A DNA stretch of 64,000 bases from an uncultured Chthonomonas sp. GTDB taxonomy: Bacteria; Armatimonadota; Chthonomonadetes; Chthonomonadales; Chthonomonadaceae. Under the pieces are notes generated by a model. It saw only the letters and a program-made list of their open reading frames with translations, had not been told where the DNA came from and searched no databases. The translations under genes and the position numbers were made by a program. The stretch is taken from contig CAIONQ010000017.1 of assembly GCA_903859705.1 (NCBI GenBank), forward strand, positions 1-64,000. Direction: 5' to 3'. Shown here one piece after another: positions 18,014-25,894 of the stretch. Position 1 is the first letter of the stretch, and each line of letters opens with the position of its first letter.

Positions 18014-18640
18014 ATGTCGATCACCACAGATAAGGCCGAAAGCCGCAGGCTGATTGTTGCAATCACGGGCGCAAGTGGCGCACCCTACGCGGTGCGCTTC
18101 TTGCAGATTGCTGTTCAGCATTATGATGAGATCTACCTCGCAGTATCCGAGCAGGCCAGGCAAGTTATTGCTCTCGAAACTGGCCGGTCAGTATCGTTTG
18201 ACGATCAATTGTCAGATTCGCTGCTCGGCTTTCATTCGGACGTACTTCGGCTTGTAGAAAAACGCAACTACTTCTCTCCCCCGGCAAGTGGATCATTTCG
18301 AAACGACGGAATGGTTATTGTTCCGTGTTCCATGGGTACGGCTGGCCGAATTGCGGGCGGCATTAGCGATGATATAGTAACGCGTGCCGCCGATGTGTGT
18401 TTGAAAGAGCGCCGCAAGCTGATATTGGTTCCTAGAGAAACACCATGGAACCTTATTCACCTCCGCAACTTAACTACATTGGCGGAAGCAGGTGCCACCA
18501 TTTTGCCCGCGTGCCCCGGTTTTTACCATGGCGCAAAGACTATAAATGATCTGGTTGATCATGTTGTGGCCCGCATCCTACAGCAGCTTAACATAGAGCA
18601 CAAACTTATTCCTGAGTGGCAGCATGACGAGGAGATGTGA
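18014..18640 (+). CDS. ubiX: UbiX-family flavin prenyltransferase (MqnM-like)
   Basis: UbiX joins dimethylallyl phosphate to FMN to make the prenylated flavin that UbiD enzymes need. The 208-aa sequence has the N-terminal AITGASGAPYAVRFLQ phosphate/flavin loop. It also has the central VIVPCSMGTAGRIAGGISDD segment and the RKLILVPRETPWNLIHLRNL arginine/glutamate region. All three are diagnostic. It is cytoplasmic and usually dodecameric. It lies 14 bp after the nudix gene and 3 bp before ubiA, supporting tight operon organisation and supply of cofactor to the UbiD encoded first in the operon. Confidence 0.95.
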   Translation: MSITTDKAESRRLIVAITGASGAPYAVRFLQIAVQHYDEIYLAVSEQARQVIALETGRSVSFDDQLSDSLLGFHSDVLRLVEKRNYFSPPASGSFRNDGMVIVPCSMGTAGRIAGGISDDIVTRAADVCLKERRKLILVPRETPWNLIHLRNLTTLAEAGATILPACPGFYHGAKTINDLVDHVVARILQQLNIEHKLIPEWQHDEEM

Positions 18641-18643
18641 GAA

Positions 18644-19519
18644 GTGACAGCGGTTATTGATCGAACCCGGCTCATTCTTCAGATGATAAAGTTTGAGCAC
18701 ACTATCTTTGCGCTCCCTTTTGCCCTTATAAGCGTCATACTGGCCTCTCAGCAGCGCGGAGCTTCTCCTGGTGCCGCTACTGTAGGTTGGGTTCTACTTG
18801 CGATGGTTAGCGCGCGTAGCGCGGCTATGGCATTTAACAGGCTGTGTGATGCCGATATAGATGCCAACAACCCCCGAACCGCACAGCGCCACATTCCGGC
18901 GGGCCTGTTATCACGTGTTCAGGTTGGAACCTTCCTGTTAGTTTCTGTGGGTCTTTTCGAACTCGCCGCATTCAAGCTAAACCGAATGTGTTTTGCTCTG
19001 TCTCCGGTGGCACTGGCATGCGTTCTAGGCTATAGCTATACCAAGCGGTTCACGTCCCTGTGTCATCTGTTCCTGGGGTTTGCTATTGGAATAGCACCCA
19101 TAGGGGCATGGCTGGCTATATCCCCTCGCCTTGCTCCGGTTCCCCTGGCGCTTGGAGCGGTTGTGATGCTGTGGATCGGCGGATTTGATATCATCTATGC
19201 CCTTCAGGATTATGAGTATGATGTGAAATCCCCGTTGTACTCATTGCCAAAGCGCCTGGGTAAACCACGAGCACTGATGGTATCTCGAGCAATGCACGTT
19301 GCGGCTATCGGATTGCTCTGCTGGATAGGTGTGCTTTCTGGCTTACATGCCGCGTATTTTACGGGAGTTGCGGTTGTTGCCTGCTTAATATGCTGGGAGC
19401 AAAGCCTAGTGAAGCCGGATGATTTGAGGCGCGTTGATCTGGCGTTTTTCACCTTGAACGGTTGGGTAAGCGTGAGCCTGTTCTTGTTTGTGCTGGCAGA
19501 TAACTGGCTCAAACATTAG
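18644..19519 (+). CDS. mqnP: UbiA-family prenyltransferase (MqnP-like)
   Basis: This 291-aa integral membrane protein has about eight or nine hydrophobic helices. The first Asp-rich motif is NRLCDADIDANNPRT and the second is ALQDYEYDVKS, matching the Mg-diphosphate binding sites of UbiA prenyltransferases. The opening ILQMIKFEHTIFALPFAL is typical of the clade that acts in futalosine-pathway menaquinone synthesis, where it attaches the polyprenyl tail. The start is GTG 18644, three bases after ubiX, with GAGGAG inside the end of ubiX as ribosome site. Assignment to MqnP rather than 4-hydroxybenzoate prenylation follows from mqnA being next. Confidence 0.9.
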   Translation: MTAVIDRTRLILQMIKFEHTIFALPFALISVILASQQRGASPGAATVGWVLLAMVSARSAAMAFNRLCDADIDANNPRTAQRHIPAGLLSRVQVGTFLLVSVGLFELAAFKLNRMCFALSPVALACVLGYSYTKRFTSLCHLFLGFAIGIAPIGAWLAISPRLAPVPLALGAVVMLWIGGFDIIYALQDYEYDVKSPLYSLPKRLGKPRALMVSRAMHVAAIGLLCWIGVLSGLHAAYFTGVAVVACLICWEQSLVKPDDLRRVDLAFFTLNGWVSVSLFLFVLADNWLKH

Positions 19520-19539
19520 AGTTTAACGGTGGACCATCG

Positions 19540-20337
19540 ATGACCCTCAAAATTGGCAGTGTGCCTTACTTAAACGCAAAGCCTCTTGTGGACTATTTCC
19601 ATTCAGCCGATTGCACAGAGGATGTTGAGGTTGTGTATGCAGTGCCATCCAGGCTCGCAAAGATGCTGCGAAACGGGGAAGTAGACGTTGCCAACTGTTC
19701 CATATTTGAGTGCCTATCTGCTCCTGGCCTCAGCATCGTACCAGGGGTCTCTATTTCATCTCATGGGCCAGTGATGAGTGTTAGGCTATTTAGCAACGTA
19801 CCCATCTCAGAAATACGTTCCGTTGCACTGGATACCAGTTCTCTAACAAGTTCTGCCCTCACAAGAATTGTGCTTAACGAGCGGTGCAAAGCGGAGCCCA
19901 CTTATGTAAACTGTGATCCAGATCTCGACAAGATGCTGGCTATCGCTGATGCAGGATTGATTATTGGAGATTTGAAGCTATTTGACTTGCAGAAAGGTAC
20001 TACCGAGTACGATCTCGGCGAAGAATGGCAAAACAGCGTTGGTTTGCCGTTTGTTTACGCTGCATGGCAGACACCAGAAATAAGTGCCAGTCATGAGATG
20101 ACGTTTCTCTTGAACAAGGCTATGCACTGGGGAACACAACGGCATGAGGAACTGGCCTTAAAGTGGGCCGAAAAGATGCGACTGCCGTATGAAAGATGCC
20201 TCAAATATTTCCGAGAGGCAATGGTGTACGGCCTAGATACAAGCCAGGTGTACGGTTTAAACAGGTATCGCCAGGAGTGTATTGCACTTGGATTGATAGC
20301 CGATTCCCCATTGCCTGCTTTTGGCCCGGCTGAGTAA
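19540..20337 (+). CDS. mqnA: chorismate dehydratase (MqnA)
   Basis: MqnA removes water from chorismate to give 3-[(1-carboxyvinyl)oxy]benzoate, the first step of the futalosine route to menaquinone. The protein (265 aa) is a periplasmic-binding-protein-like fold without a signal peptide. It opens with KIGSVPYLNAKPLVDYF, followed by VPSRLAKMLRNGEVDVANCS and IGDLKLF, which are hallmarks of MqnA. It is the last gene of the ubiD-nudix-ubiX-ubiA-mqnA operon, 20 bp after ubiA. The later enzymes MqnB, MqnC, MqnD and MqnE are not in this window and must be encoded elsewhere. Confidence 0.94.
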   Translation: MTLKIGSVPYLNAKPLVDYFHSADCTEDVEVVYAVPSRLAKMLRNGEVDVANCSIFECLSAPGLSIVPGVSISSHGPVMSVRLFSNVPISEIRSVALDTSSLTSSALTRIVLNERCKAEPTYVNCDPDLDKMLAIADAGLIIGDLKLFDLQKGTTEYDLGEEWQNSVGLPFVYAAWQTPEISASHEMTFLLNKAMHWGTQRHEELALKWAEKMRLPYERCLKYFREAMVYGLDTSQVYGLNRYRQECIALGLIADSPLPAFGPAE

Positions 20338-20356
20338 TGCCACTGGGGTCAGACCT

Positions 20357-21589
20357 TTACAGAGATTTTAGTGTTTCCAGAAGCTGATCAATTTCATTTA
20401 GCGTGTTGTAGTGAACTGGCCCTACCCTTATGGCCCCTTCGTCCATCCCCAGGCTCTTCATAAACTGGTAGGCATAGTAGTTTCCGCTCCAACAGTATAT
20501 TCCTCGCTCCGCCAGTTTGTTTGTGGTGGCACGAGGAGACAATCTATCCCACACAAAACTAACTGTACTGAGGCGTTCTTGCCTTCGAGCCGGATCTGTA
20601 ATACCAAGTATTCTAACGCCAGATATTTCCTGCAACGCATCTATGAGCGTGTAACAGAGGCTATCCTCGTGCGATTGCATCCTTGACATCGACTCCACGA
20701 TCTGATTCCGCAACTCCTGGGAAGTATTCCAGGGCTTAACTTCTGCATCTGGTGCGGCGATGTGCTCTATAGCGGCAAGCGTTCCTGCAATCCCCTCGTG
20801 ATTCTGAGTGCCAGTTTCCCAACTGGAAGGTGGTAGTGCAGGCGCCGGGCGCACTTTGTGCCGTGGCAGGTTGTTTAGAACCTCATCTGTGCCATACAAA
20901 ATCCCAACGTGGGGGCCGAAGAACTTGTATGCCGAACAAACCAGAAAGTCGCAGCCCATTTGCTGTACATCAGTTGCACGATGCGGAGCGAACTGTACAG
21001 CATCTACATAAGTTAGCGCTCCCGCGGATTTCGCTAATTTTACTGCGCGGTTAACATCTGGAATTGTGCCAGAAGCGTTTGACGCTGCCGTAATTGCCAA
21101 CAATCTGGTGCGACTGGTAAGCAGCGATGTTAATTCGCCAATATCAATTGTGCAATCGTTGGAATTAAGAGACATCCTCTTGATAACGGCACCCTGAGCC
21201 TGCAAATCTAACCACGGCGCAACGTTTGCGTCATGATCGAGATCCGTAACAATTATCTCGTCGCCAGGTTGGATTGTGTCGGCAACAGCACGGGCAACAT
21301 GAAACGTTAGGGATGTCATGTTGTTTCCAAACACTATGTTGGTGGGATTCGGTGCATTCAGCAAAGCAGCAGCAGCCAGGCGCGCTCGGTTAATAGTGTG
21401 CACCACCCCAACACTTGTATTAAATGCGCCACCTACATTTGCACATGTGCGCACGTAACATTGCGTAACCGCCTGAATAACGGATTGAGGCACCTGGGTG
21501 CCGCCCGGGTTATCAAAGAAAACGGGAGAGCCCGGTTGGGAAATAGCGGGAAACTTTGCGCGGACGGCATCAATGTTTAGTGGCTGCAC
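20357..21589 (-). CDS. cysteine-desulfurase-like PLP enzyme (VC1184 type)
   Basis: This is a 410-aa fold-type I class V aminotransferase. The pyridoxal Lys lies in SAYKFFGPHVG, and the cofactor-binding segments DLDHDANVAPW and YVDAVQFAPH are clear. FDNPGGTQ near the start and RGIYCWSGNYYA near the end are typical of the VC1184-like branch, related to SufS/CsdA but with a different C-terminal catalytic region. Physiological substrate is therefore unsure. The reading frame runs open further upstream, but that extension enters the tRNA-Leu gene and cannot be coding there. GTG 21589, with GAAAGG 12 nt upstream, gives the usual family length. Confidence 0.85.
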   Translation of the reverse strand: MQPLNIDAVRAKFPAISQPGSPVFFDNPGGTQVPQSVIQAVTQCYVRTCANVGGAFNTSVGVVHTINRARLAAAALLNAPNPTNIVFGNNMTSLTFHVARAVADTIQPGDEIIVTDLDHDANVAPWLDLQAQGAVIKRMSLNSNDCTIDIGELTSLLTSRTRLLAITAASNASGTIPDVNRAVKLAKSAGALTYVDAVQFAPHRATDVQQMGCDFLVCSAYKFFGPHVGILYGTDEVLNNLPRHKVRPAPALPPSSWETGTQNHEGIAGTLAAIEHIAAPDAEVKPWNTSQELRNQIVESMSRMQSHEDSLCYTLIDALQEISGVRILGITDPARRQERLSTVSFVWDRLSPRATTNKLAERGIYCWSGNYYAYQFMKSLGMDEGAIRVGPVHYNTLNEIDQLLETLKSL

Positions 21590-21753
21590 AGCGATAATGC
21601 GCCTTTCAAACAACTTACGAGTTGTAACGATGCTAATTGGGTAGAAACGAACAGTTGAGGGTAAACGCAATGCTGTGTGAACCGTAAGCAATCGGCGCTT
21701 ACGTGCTGGCAGCAAACCTGAAGAAACCTTAAGTGCGAGCTTTTGAAAACAAA

Positions 21754-21836
21754 TGCCGTAGGTGGGAGTCGAACCCACATGAGGTTGCCCCCAATGGTTT
21801 TTGAGACCACCGCGTATGCCATTCCGCCACTACGGC
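21754..21836 (-). tRNA. tRNA-Leu (anticodon CAA)
   Basis: Read on the minus strand, a 7-bp acceptor stem (GCCGTAG/CTACGGC) closes an 83-nt class II tRNA. The anticodon stem GTGGT/ACCAT holds the loop CTCAAAA with anticodon CAA. A long variable arm and a T arm with GGTTCGACTCC follow. The 3' CCA is not encoded, so a CCA-adding enzyme is required. Confidence 0.96.
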
Positions 21837-21847
21837 AATTCGAGCGT

Positions 21848-21876
21848 ATTATACGGCAGCTTCCATCCCTTGTCAA
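21848..21876 (-). promoter_or_regulatory. consensus promoter of tRNA-Leu
   Basis: On the minus strand, a perfect TTGACA (21876-21871) and a perfect TATAAT (21853-21848) are separated by exactly 17 bp, placing transcription start near 21841, a few bases before the mature tRNA. Confidence 0.92.
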
Positions 21877-21954
21877 TTAAGATAGATGCTCCTGTACTTA
21901 AATTTGTGTTCGGTTATCAATAGGGTCATCGTGCTCAAATGTGCACACCCATGG

Positions 21955-21960
21955 TAAAAT
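21955..21960 (+). promoter_or_regulatory. possible -10 box giving a leaderless mRNA
   Basis: TAAAAT at 21955-21960 ends six bases before the ATG of the polysaccharide deacetylase, so transcription could start at or next to the start codon. The -35 region (TGCTCA) is poor. No Shine-Dalgarno precedes this ATG, which agrees with leaderless expression. Confidence 0.35.
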
Positions 21961-21966
21961 CAGTTC

Positions 21967-22818
21967 ATGCAAACGAGTGGTAATCCAGTTAACGGCCCGA
22001 ATTCTATACAACACAAGAAGAATAAGAAGCGGATTCTGATTGTAGCCTCCATTGCTGTAGTGGCCATATGGTTCTACGCAGCGCGCGGCACTGGTTGGAC
22101 TAACGCGATTAATCCCGCATATTGGATGCGGCGTATGCGCGGTGAGGACCTTTATAGAGCCGAAGGGGCATTGCTACTGCATGGCAACCGGGATGTGCCA
22201 GAGGTAGCGCTCACTTTTGATGATGGTCCACATGCCGAAAGCCGCGCAGAGATCCTGGCGATACTGAAGAAAGAATCTGTAAAGGCAACGTTTTTTGATG
22301 TTGGCGTGAATATGACCGCCAATCCAGAACTCTTGATTCAGACCATTGAACAAGGCCATGAGATAGGAAACCACTCTCAGGATCATCGCAGCCGGCTCGA
22401 TACCATTGAAGGTATGGAGCGGCATCACGAAATAAATGACGCCGATATATCTTACGCCTCTGTAACGGGCAAACACCTCAAACTTCTTCGCCCACCTGGA
22501 ATGCGATATAATGATTCTGTACTGTCTGATACAAAATCCCTGGGATATGTAGTCGTAGGTTATACAACTGCCTCGCGAGATTTCTCTGCCGATGAAAAGC
22601 CAGAAGATATTGCAGACCGTACTCTTGCCCGTACGGAAAACGGCAGCATCATACTGCTGCACGATTACCAGGCAACCGCAAAGGCACTTCCTGCGATCCT
22701 CAAGGTCCTCAAAGAGCGCGGGTTTAGGTGCGTAACAATTTCCGAAATGGTATCGCATTTGCCCACGAGGCCACGAAGCAGCGCACAAAAATTGCTGTTG
22801 AATTCTAATCCAAATTAA
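21967..22818 (+). CDS. membrane-anchored polysaccharide deacetylase (NodB domain)
   Basis: The 283-aa protein has an N-terminal transmembrane anchor (ILIVASIAVVAIWFYAA, about residues 22-40) after a Lys-rich start. A NodB-type carbohydrate-esterase-4 domain follows. Motif 1 is TFDDGPH (catalytic base and metal Asp), motif 2 is HEIGNHSQDH (metal His pair), motif 3 is LRPPGMRYN, and IILLHDY is the late His motif. Such enzymes remove N- or O-acetyl groups from peptidoglycan, chitin-like or xylan-like polymers outside the membrane. It precedes the ECF sigma gene by 65 bp, so partial co-transcription is possible. No Shine-Dalgarno is apparent. Confidence 0.92.
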   Translation: MQTSGNPVNGPNSIQHKKNKKRILIVASIAVVAIWFYAARGTGWTNAINPAYWMRRMRGEDLYRAEGALLLHGNRDVPEVALTFDDGPHAESRAEILAILKKESVKATFFDVGVNMTANPELLIQTIEQGHEIGNHSQDHRSRLDTIEGMERHHEINDADISYASVTGKHLKLLRPPGMRYNDSVLSDTKSLGYVVVGYTTASRDFSADEKPEDIADRTLARTENGSIILLHDYQATAKALPAILKVLKERGFRCVTISEMVSHLPTRPRSSAQKLLLNSNPN

Positions 22819-22883
22819 ATCTATTATTCGGCGGGAACAAATGGTGTTCTGACAGCCGTAACACAACGCAGGAGATTGTTGAG

Positions 22884-23474
22884 ATGGACATCGCAAGGCT
22901 CTTTGCCGGAGTCCTCAAAAACGATAGAAGTGAGTTTGATGCCCTGGTCAATCGGTGCCACCGGCAGGCGTATAATGTTGCCTACCGTTTAACCGGAAAT
23001 CACGCTGATGCGGATGACCTGACCCAGGAGACATTTCTTCGCGCCTATCGCTTTTTTGACCGATACAATCGAAGCATGCCATTTGAAAACTGGCTGTACC
23101 GCATTATGTCTCGCGTATTTATCGATGAACTCCGGAAAAAGCCTAAGCACCGGATTCAATCCATCGATCAACCCATCAATATTGGTTCTGGCAGCGAACG
23201 TGAAATGCTGCTCGAAATTCCGGATTACGATAGCAATCCGGAAAATGCCCTGCTTACTGATCAACTGGATGAAGTTCTTCAAACGGCATTGAACTCTTTG
23301 CCTGAGGAGTTTCGTATTGCAGTTATCCTTGCAGATATTGAGGGGATGTCTTACGAGGAGATAGCTGAGTCGATGTCATGCTCTCTTGGCACCGTGAGGT
23401 CCAGATTGCATCGCGGCCGCAAGCTTTTGCGCAGCCGCCTTACTCCTCCATCGGATATGGCAGCCAGGAGCTGA
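22884..23474 (+). CDS. ECF RNA polymerase sigma factor (SigE/RpoE-like)
   Basis: The 196-aa protein contains region 2 (about 20-90: YRLTGNHADADDLTQETFLRAY, then ENWLYRIMSRVFIDELRK) and region 4 (about 130-185: LPEEFRIAVILADIEGMSYEEIAE and GTVRSRLHRGRKLLR). Regions 1 and 3 are absent, which defines an ECF sigma factor. It directs core polymerase to stress promoters. An anti-sigma gene begins 61 bp downstream, then htrA after a terminator. This arrangement indicates envelope-stress control. AGGAGA lies upstream of the ATG. Confidence 0.94.
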   Translation: MDIARLFAGVLKNDRSEFDALVNRCHRQAYNVAYRLTGNHADADDLTQETFLRAYRFFDRYNRSMPFENWLYRIMSRVFIDELRKKPKHRIQSIDQPINIGSGSEREMLLEIPDYDSNPENALLTDQLDEVLQTALNSLPEEFRIAVILADIEGMSYEEIAESMSCSLGTVRSRLHRGRKLLRSRLTPPSDMAARS

Positions 23475-23535
23475 CCCACATTCGGTACATTATTGTGAAC
23501 CGCTGCGTGCATTCGAGCCTACACAGGAGACTAAC

Positions 23536-24147
23536 TTGAATTGTAGAAAAGTTAACCATCTTCTGTCCGCCTATATGGACGGCGAACTACCTGGTATTGA
23601 AAGCTTACAAATTCGGGATCATCTAAATTCATGCCAGGCATGCTGCGATGATTATAACGAGTTGCTGCATATGAAAAGGTTACTTGGACGTTTAAAAGTT
23701 CAAACACCTGTTCACGATCTCCCGGTGGCTATCTTTCAAACGATACGCGTGGACTCCGAACTAGCTAGCCACAGAACTGTTGCCGCCAGAACTCAAGAAT
23801 TAGCAAATGGATTGCGTGCCGCGGTTGGCCCTCCGCGCGTCGTAGCCATAGCTATCTGCGCTGCCGGTCTGGTGGTTTTCACTTTTGCCTCTCGAAATTC
23901 AGACAAAGTACATTCCATTGGCAGCTGGGATCACTCCACGCCACCTGCAAGTGAGTTCACTGCAGGTATTCGGTATCCAGATCCTCAACGCTTTGTATCT
24001 ACACCTTCCAGGAACACGCCAGGAATTCGTACTCTGGATGAAGTTTCCTTTACTGGGCAATCATATCGCTGGCCAGATGATCGTCTGTATTCCAGGAGAG
24101 CGAACACGCCAGTAAGTACGGTGGATTACACACAATTCGGCCGGTAA
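23536..24147 (+). CDS. zinc-finger transmembrane anti-sigma factor
   Basis: This 203-aa protein starts at TTG 23536 with AGGAGA five bases upstream. Residues 3-40 form a putative zinc-finger (zf-HC2) with CRKVNHLLSAYMDGEL and HLNSCQACCDDY, where His and Cys ligands bind the cognate ECF sigma. One transmembrane helix (VVAIAICAAGLVVFTFA, about 95-112) is followed by a short Ser/Pro/Thr-rich periplasmic tail without recognised domain. Proteolysis of the tail would release the sigma factor, by analogy with RseA/RsiW. It is co-transcribed with the sigma gene and ends at a strong terminator. Confidence 0.9.
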   Translation: MNCRKVNHLLSAYMDGELPGIESLQIRDHLNSCQACCDDYNELLHMKRLLGRLKVQTPVHDLPVAIFQTIRVDSELASHRTVAARTQELANGLRAAVGPPRVVAIAICAAGLVVFTFASRNSDKVHSIGSWDHSTPPASEFTAGIRYPDPQRFVSTPSRNTPGIRTLDEVSFTGQSYRWPDDRLYSRRANTPVSTVDYTQFGR

Positions 24148-24187
24148 GGTGCGGTAAGACAGTACTCAACCCGGACATCCGCTTTTC

Positions 24188-24230
24188 CCCACCCGGCACC
24201 CTTCTGGGGCTCGCCGGGTGGGCCGTTTTT
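24188..24230 (+). terminator. rho-independent terminator after the sigma/anti-sigma pair
   Basis: A 10-bp GC-rich stem (24188-24197 with 24213-24222) is followed by a short spacer and a run of five T (24226-24230). It separates the sigma operon from htrA, which therefore needs its own promoter; I could not identify one with confidence in 24231-24315. Confidence 0.9.
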
Positions 24231-24315
24231 CATACCACTTTCAGCGTGTTGTTAACTTAGCGCACATCACGCCACCCACCCAAACAAGCTCACACGTGCT
24301 CCCGGGAGATTGCAT

Positions 24316-25761
24316 ATGCACCGACTTCGATCACCTAAGGGTTCCTGGAATCGCACCGCAGTTTACTGTGGTCTCTCACTGACGGCGATAATGTGTATCG
24401 ACGGATCACGTTCGGCGGTGTTTGCACAGGCCAAACCCGGCGATGGCAAAGTAGCGCTAGCCAGCCTGCAGGATGCGTTTGTATCCATTGCCGATGAGGT
24501 GGAACCAACAGTCGTTACAATATCCAGCAGCAAAGCGGGCCGTGGTGCGGCGGCATTTGGCGGTGCTTCAAGATCGGTAGGAACCGGAACAGGTGTTATT
24601 GTTCGCAAGGATGGGTGGGTACTCACTAATGACCATGTTGTTAACGGTGCAGACCGCGTAACTGTGAAGCTGCATGATGGACGCGAGTTTACCGGGACTG
24701 TTTATACCGACCCACGCAGCGATCTGGCCATGGTTAAAATCGATGCGCATGCCGTGTTACCAGCTGCCAGACTGGGCAACTCAGACGGTGTAAAGGTTGG
24801 GCAATGGGCTATAGCAATTGGTTCACCCTTTAAGTATGAAGGCAGCCTTTCGGTTGGGGTTATCAGCAGCCTGATGCGTAAGCAATTGATTGATGAGCCA
24901 TCGGAAGGAATGCGCGGTAAGCTGTATCCAAATATGATTCAGACCGATGCAGCAATTAATCCGGGTAACTCTGGCGGGCCATTGTGCAATCTTGCCGGCG
25001 AGGTTATTGGAATTAACACTGCCATACAGAGCTCGCAAACACAGGGTGGAAGCATCGGCATTGGATTTGCGATACCAATAAACACGGCTAAGTTTGTTAT
25101 GACGCAATTGCTGGAAAAAGGCAAAGTAGCCTATGGCTTTCTTGGAGTTTCTCCAACATCGCTTACGCCAAGGCAGGCATCAGCACTGAAAGTAGATAAT
25201 GGAGCACTGCTGTTCCGCGATCCTGCATCCAATTCTCCAGCAGCACGAGCCGGATTAAGAGCAGGCGACGTGATTGTGGCTATTGGCGGTAAGCCTGTAA
25301 AAGGCGAGATTGATCTGCGTACAATTGTGGCCCAGACTGCCCCATCCTCTATGGTTGAGATTAAGTTCGTTCGTGATGGCGCACCAAAAGTTGTTAGTGC
25401 AACACTTGAAAAAGCGGAAGATGAACCGGCAGCTGGCAAGAGCAAAGCAATTGATAAACCGCAACTGGGCCTGGAAGTGGAAAAGCTGAGTGATGACATT
25501 GCAGACCGAATTAATGTACCGCACAATACCCCTGGTGTCGTTCTGCGTTCGATCAGTCCAAATTCATCGGCTGCAGATGAAGAAGACCTAACAGAAGGCT
25601 CTGTTATACTGAAAATTAACGATGAGGATACTCCAACAGTAGATGCCTTCAAACTGGCGGTGAGCAAGCTAAAAACTGGCGATGCTGTACGAGTATGTTT
25701 TTTGAAGTCAGATCGAGTAGACGGCCCTGTAAGGCGCTTTACGGTGATTGCGCTGGACTGA
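24316..25761 (+). CDS. htrA: HtrA/DegP-type periplasmic serine protease with two PDZ domains
   Basis: HtrA degrades or refolds damaged envelope proteins. The 481-aa product has a signal peptide ending near AFAQA-type residues (VFAQA). The trypsin-like domain has the full triad: His in TNDHVV, Asp in SDLAMV, and Ser in NPGNSGGPL. Two PDZ domains follow, about residues 275-365 and 385-480 (FLGVSPTSLT and VVLRSISPNS mark their starts). I chose ATG 24316 because GGGAG sits 7 nt upstream; TTG 24310 is also possible. Placement after an ECF sigma and anti-sigma pair suggests it belongs to that stress regulon. It converges on a secreted protein gene across a shared hairpin. Confidence 0.95.
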   Translation: MHRLRSPKGSWNRTAVYCGLSLTAIMCIDGSRSAVFAQAKPGDGKVALASLQDAFVSIADEVEPTVVTISSSKAGRGAAAFGGASRSVGTGTGVIVRKDGWVLTNDHVVNGADRVTVKLHDGREFTGTVYTDPRSDLAMVKIDAHAVLPAARLGNSDGVKVGQWAIAIGSPFKYEGSLSVGVISSLMRKQLIDEPSEGMRGKLYPNMIQTDAAINPGNSGGPLCNLAGEVIGINTAIQSSQTQGGSIGIGFAIPINTAKFVMTQLLEKGKVAYGFLGVSPTSLTPRQASALKVDNGALLFRDPASNSPAARAGLRAGDVIVAIGGKPVKGEIDLRTIVAQTAPSSMVEIKFVRDGAPKVVSATLEKAEDEPAAGKSKAIDKPQLGLEVEKLSDDIADRINVPHNTPGVVLRSISPNSSAADEEDLTEGSVILKINDEDTPTVDAFKLAVSKLKTGDAVRVCFLKSDRVDGPVRRFTVIALD

Positions 25762-25818
25762 TCAGCTCCTTATTTGTGATGACCGAGACGAGAGAGTATT
25801 GCTTCACAAAAAAAATAT

Positions 25819-25851
25819 GGCCGGGATCAGATGTAATCTCTGATCCCGGCC
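25819..25851. terminator. bidirectional terminator between htrA and the CBM9-like gene
   Basis: A perfect 13-bp stem (25819-25831 with 25839-25851, 7-nt loop) is flanked by an A-run on its left and a T-rich run on its right, so it makes a proper intrinsic terminator on both strands. Confidence 0.92.
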
Positions 25852-25894
25852 TTGTTTTAATCTACCAGTCCTGGTGTTAGCACAACCCCGAGGT

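Noticed and set aside
22174-22896. 240-codon frame opposite the polysaccharide deacetylase
   Set aside because: Antisense to a gene with clear NodB motifs; composition is Cys/Arg-rich and not protein-like.
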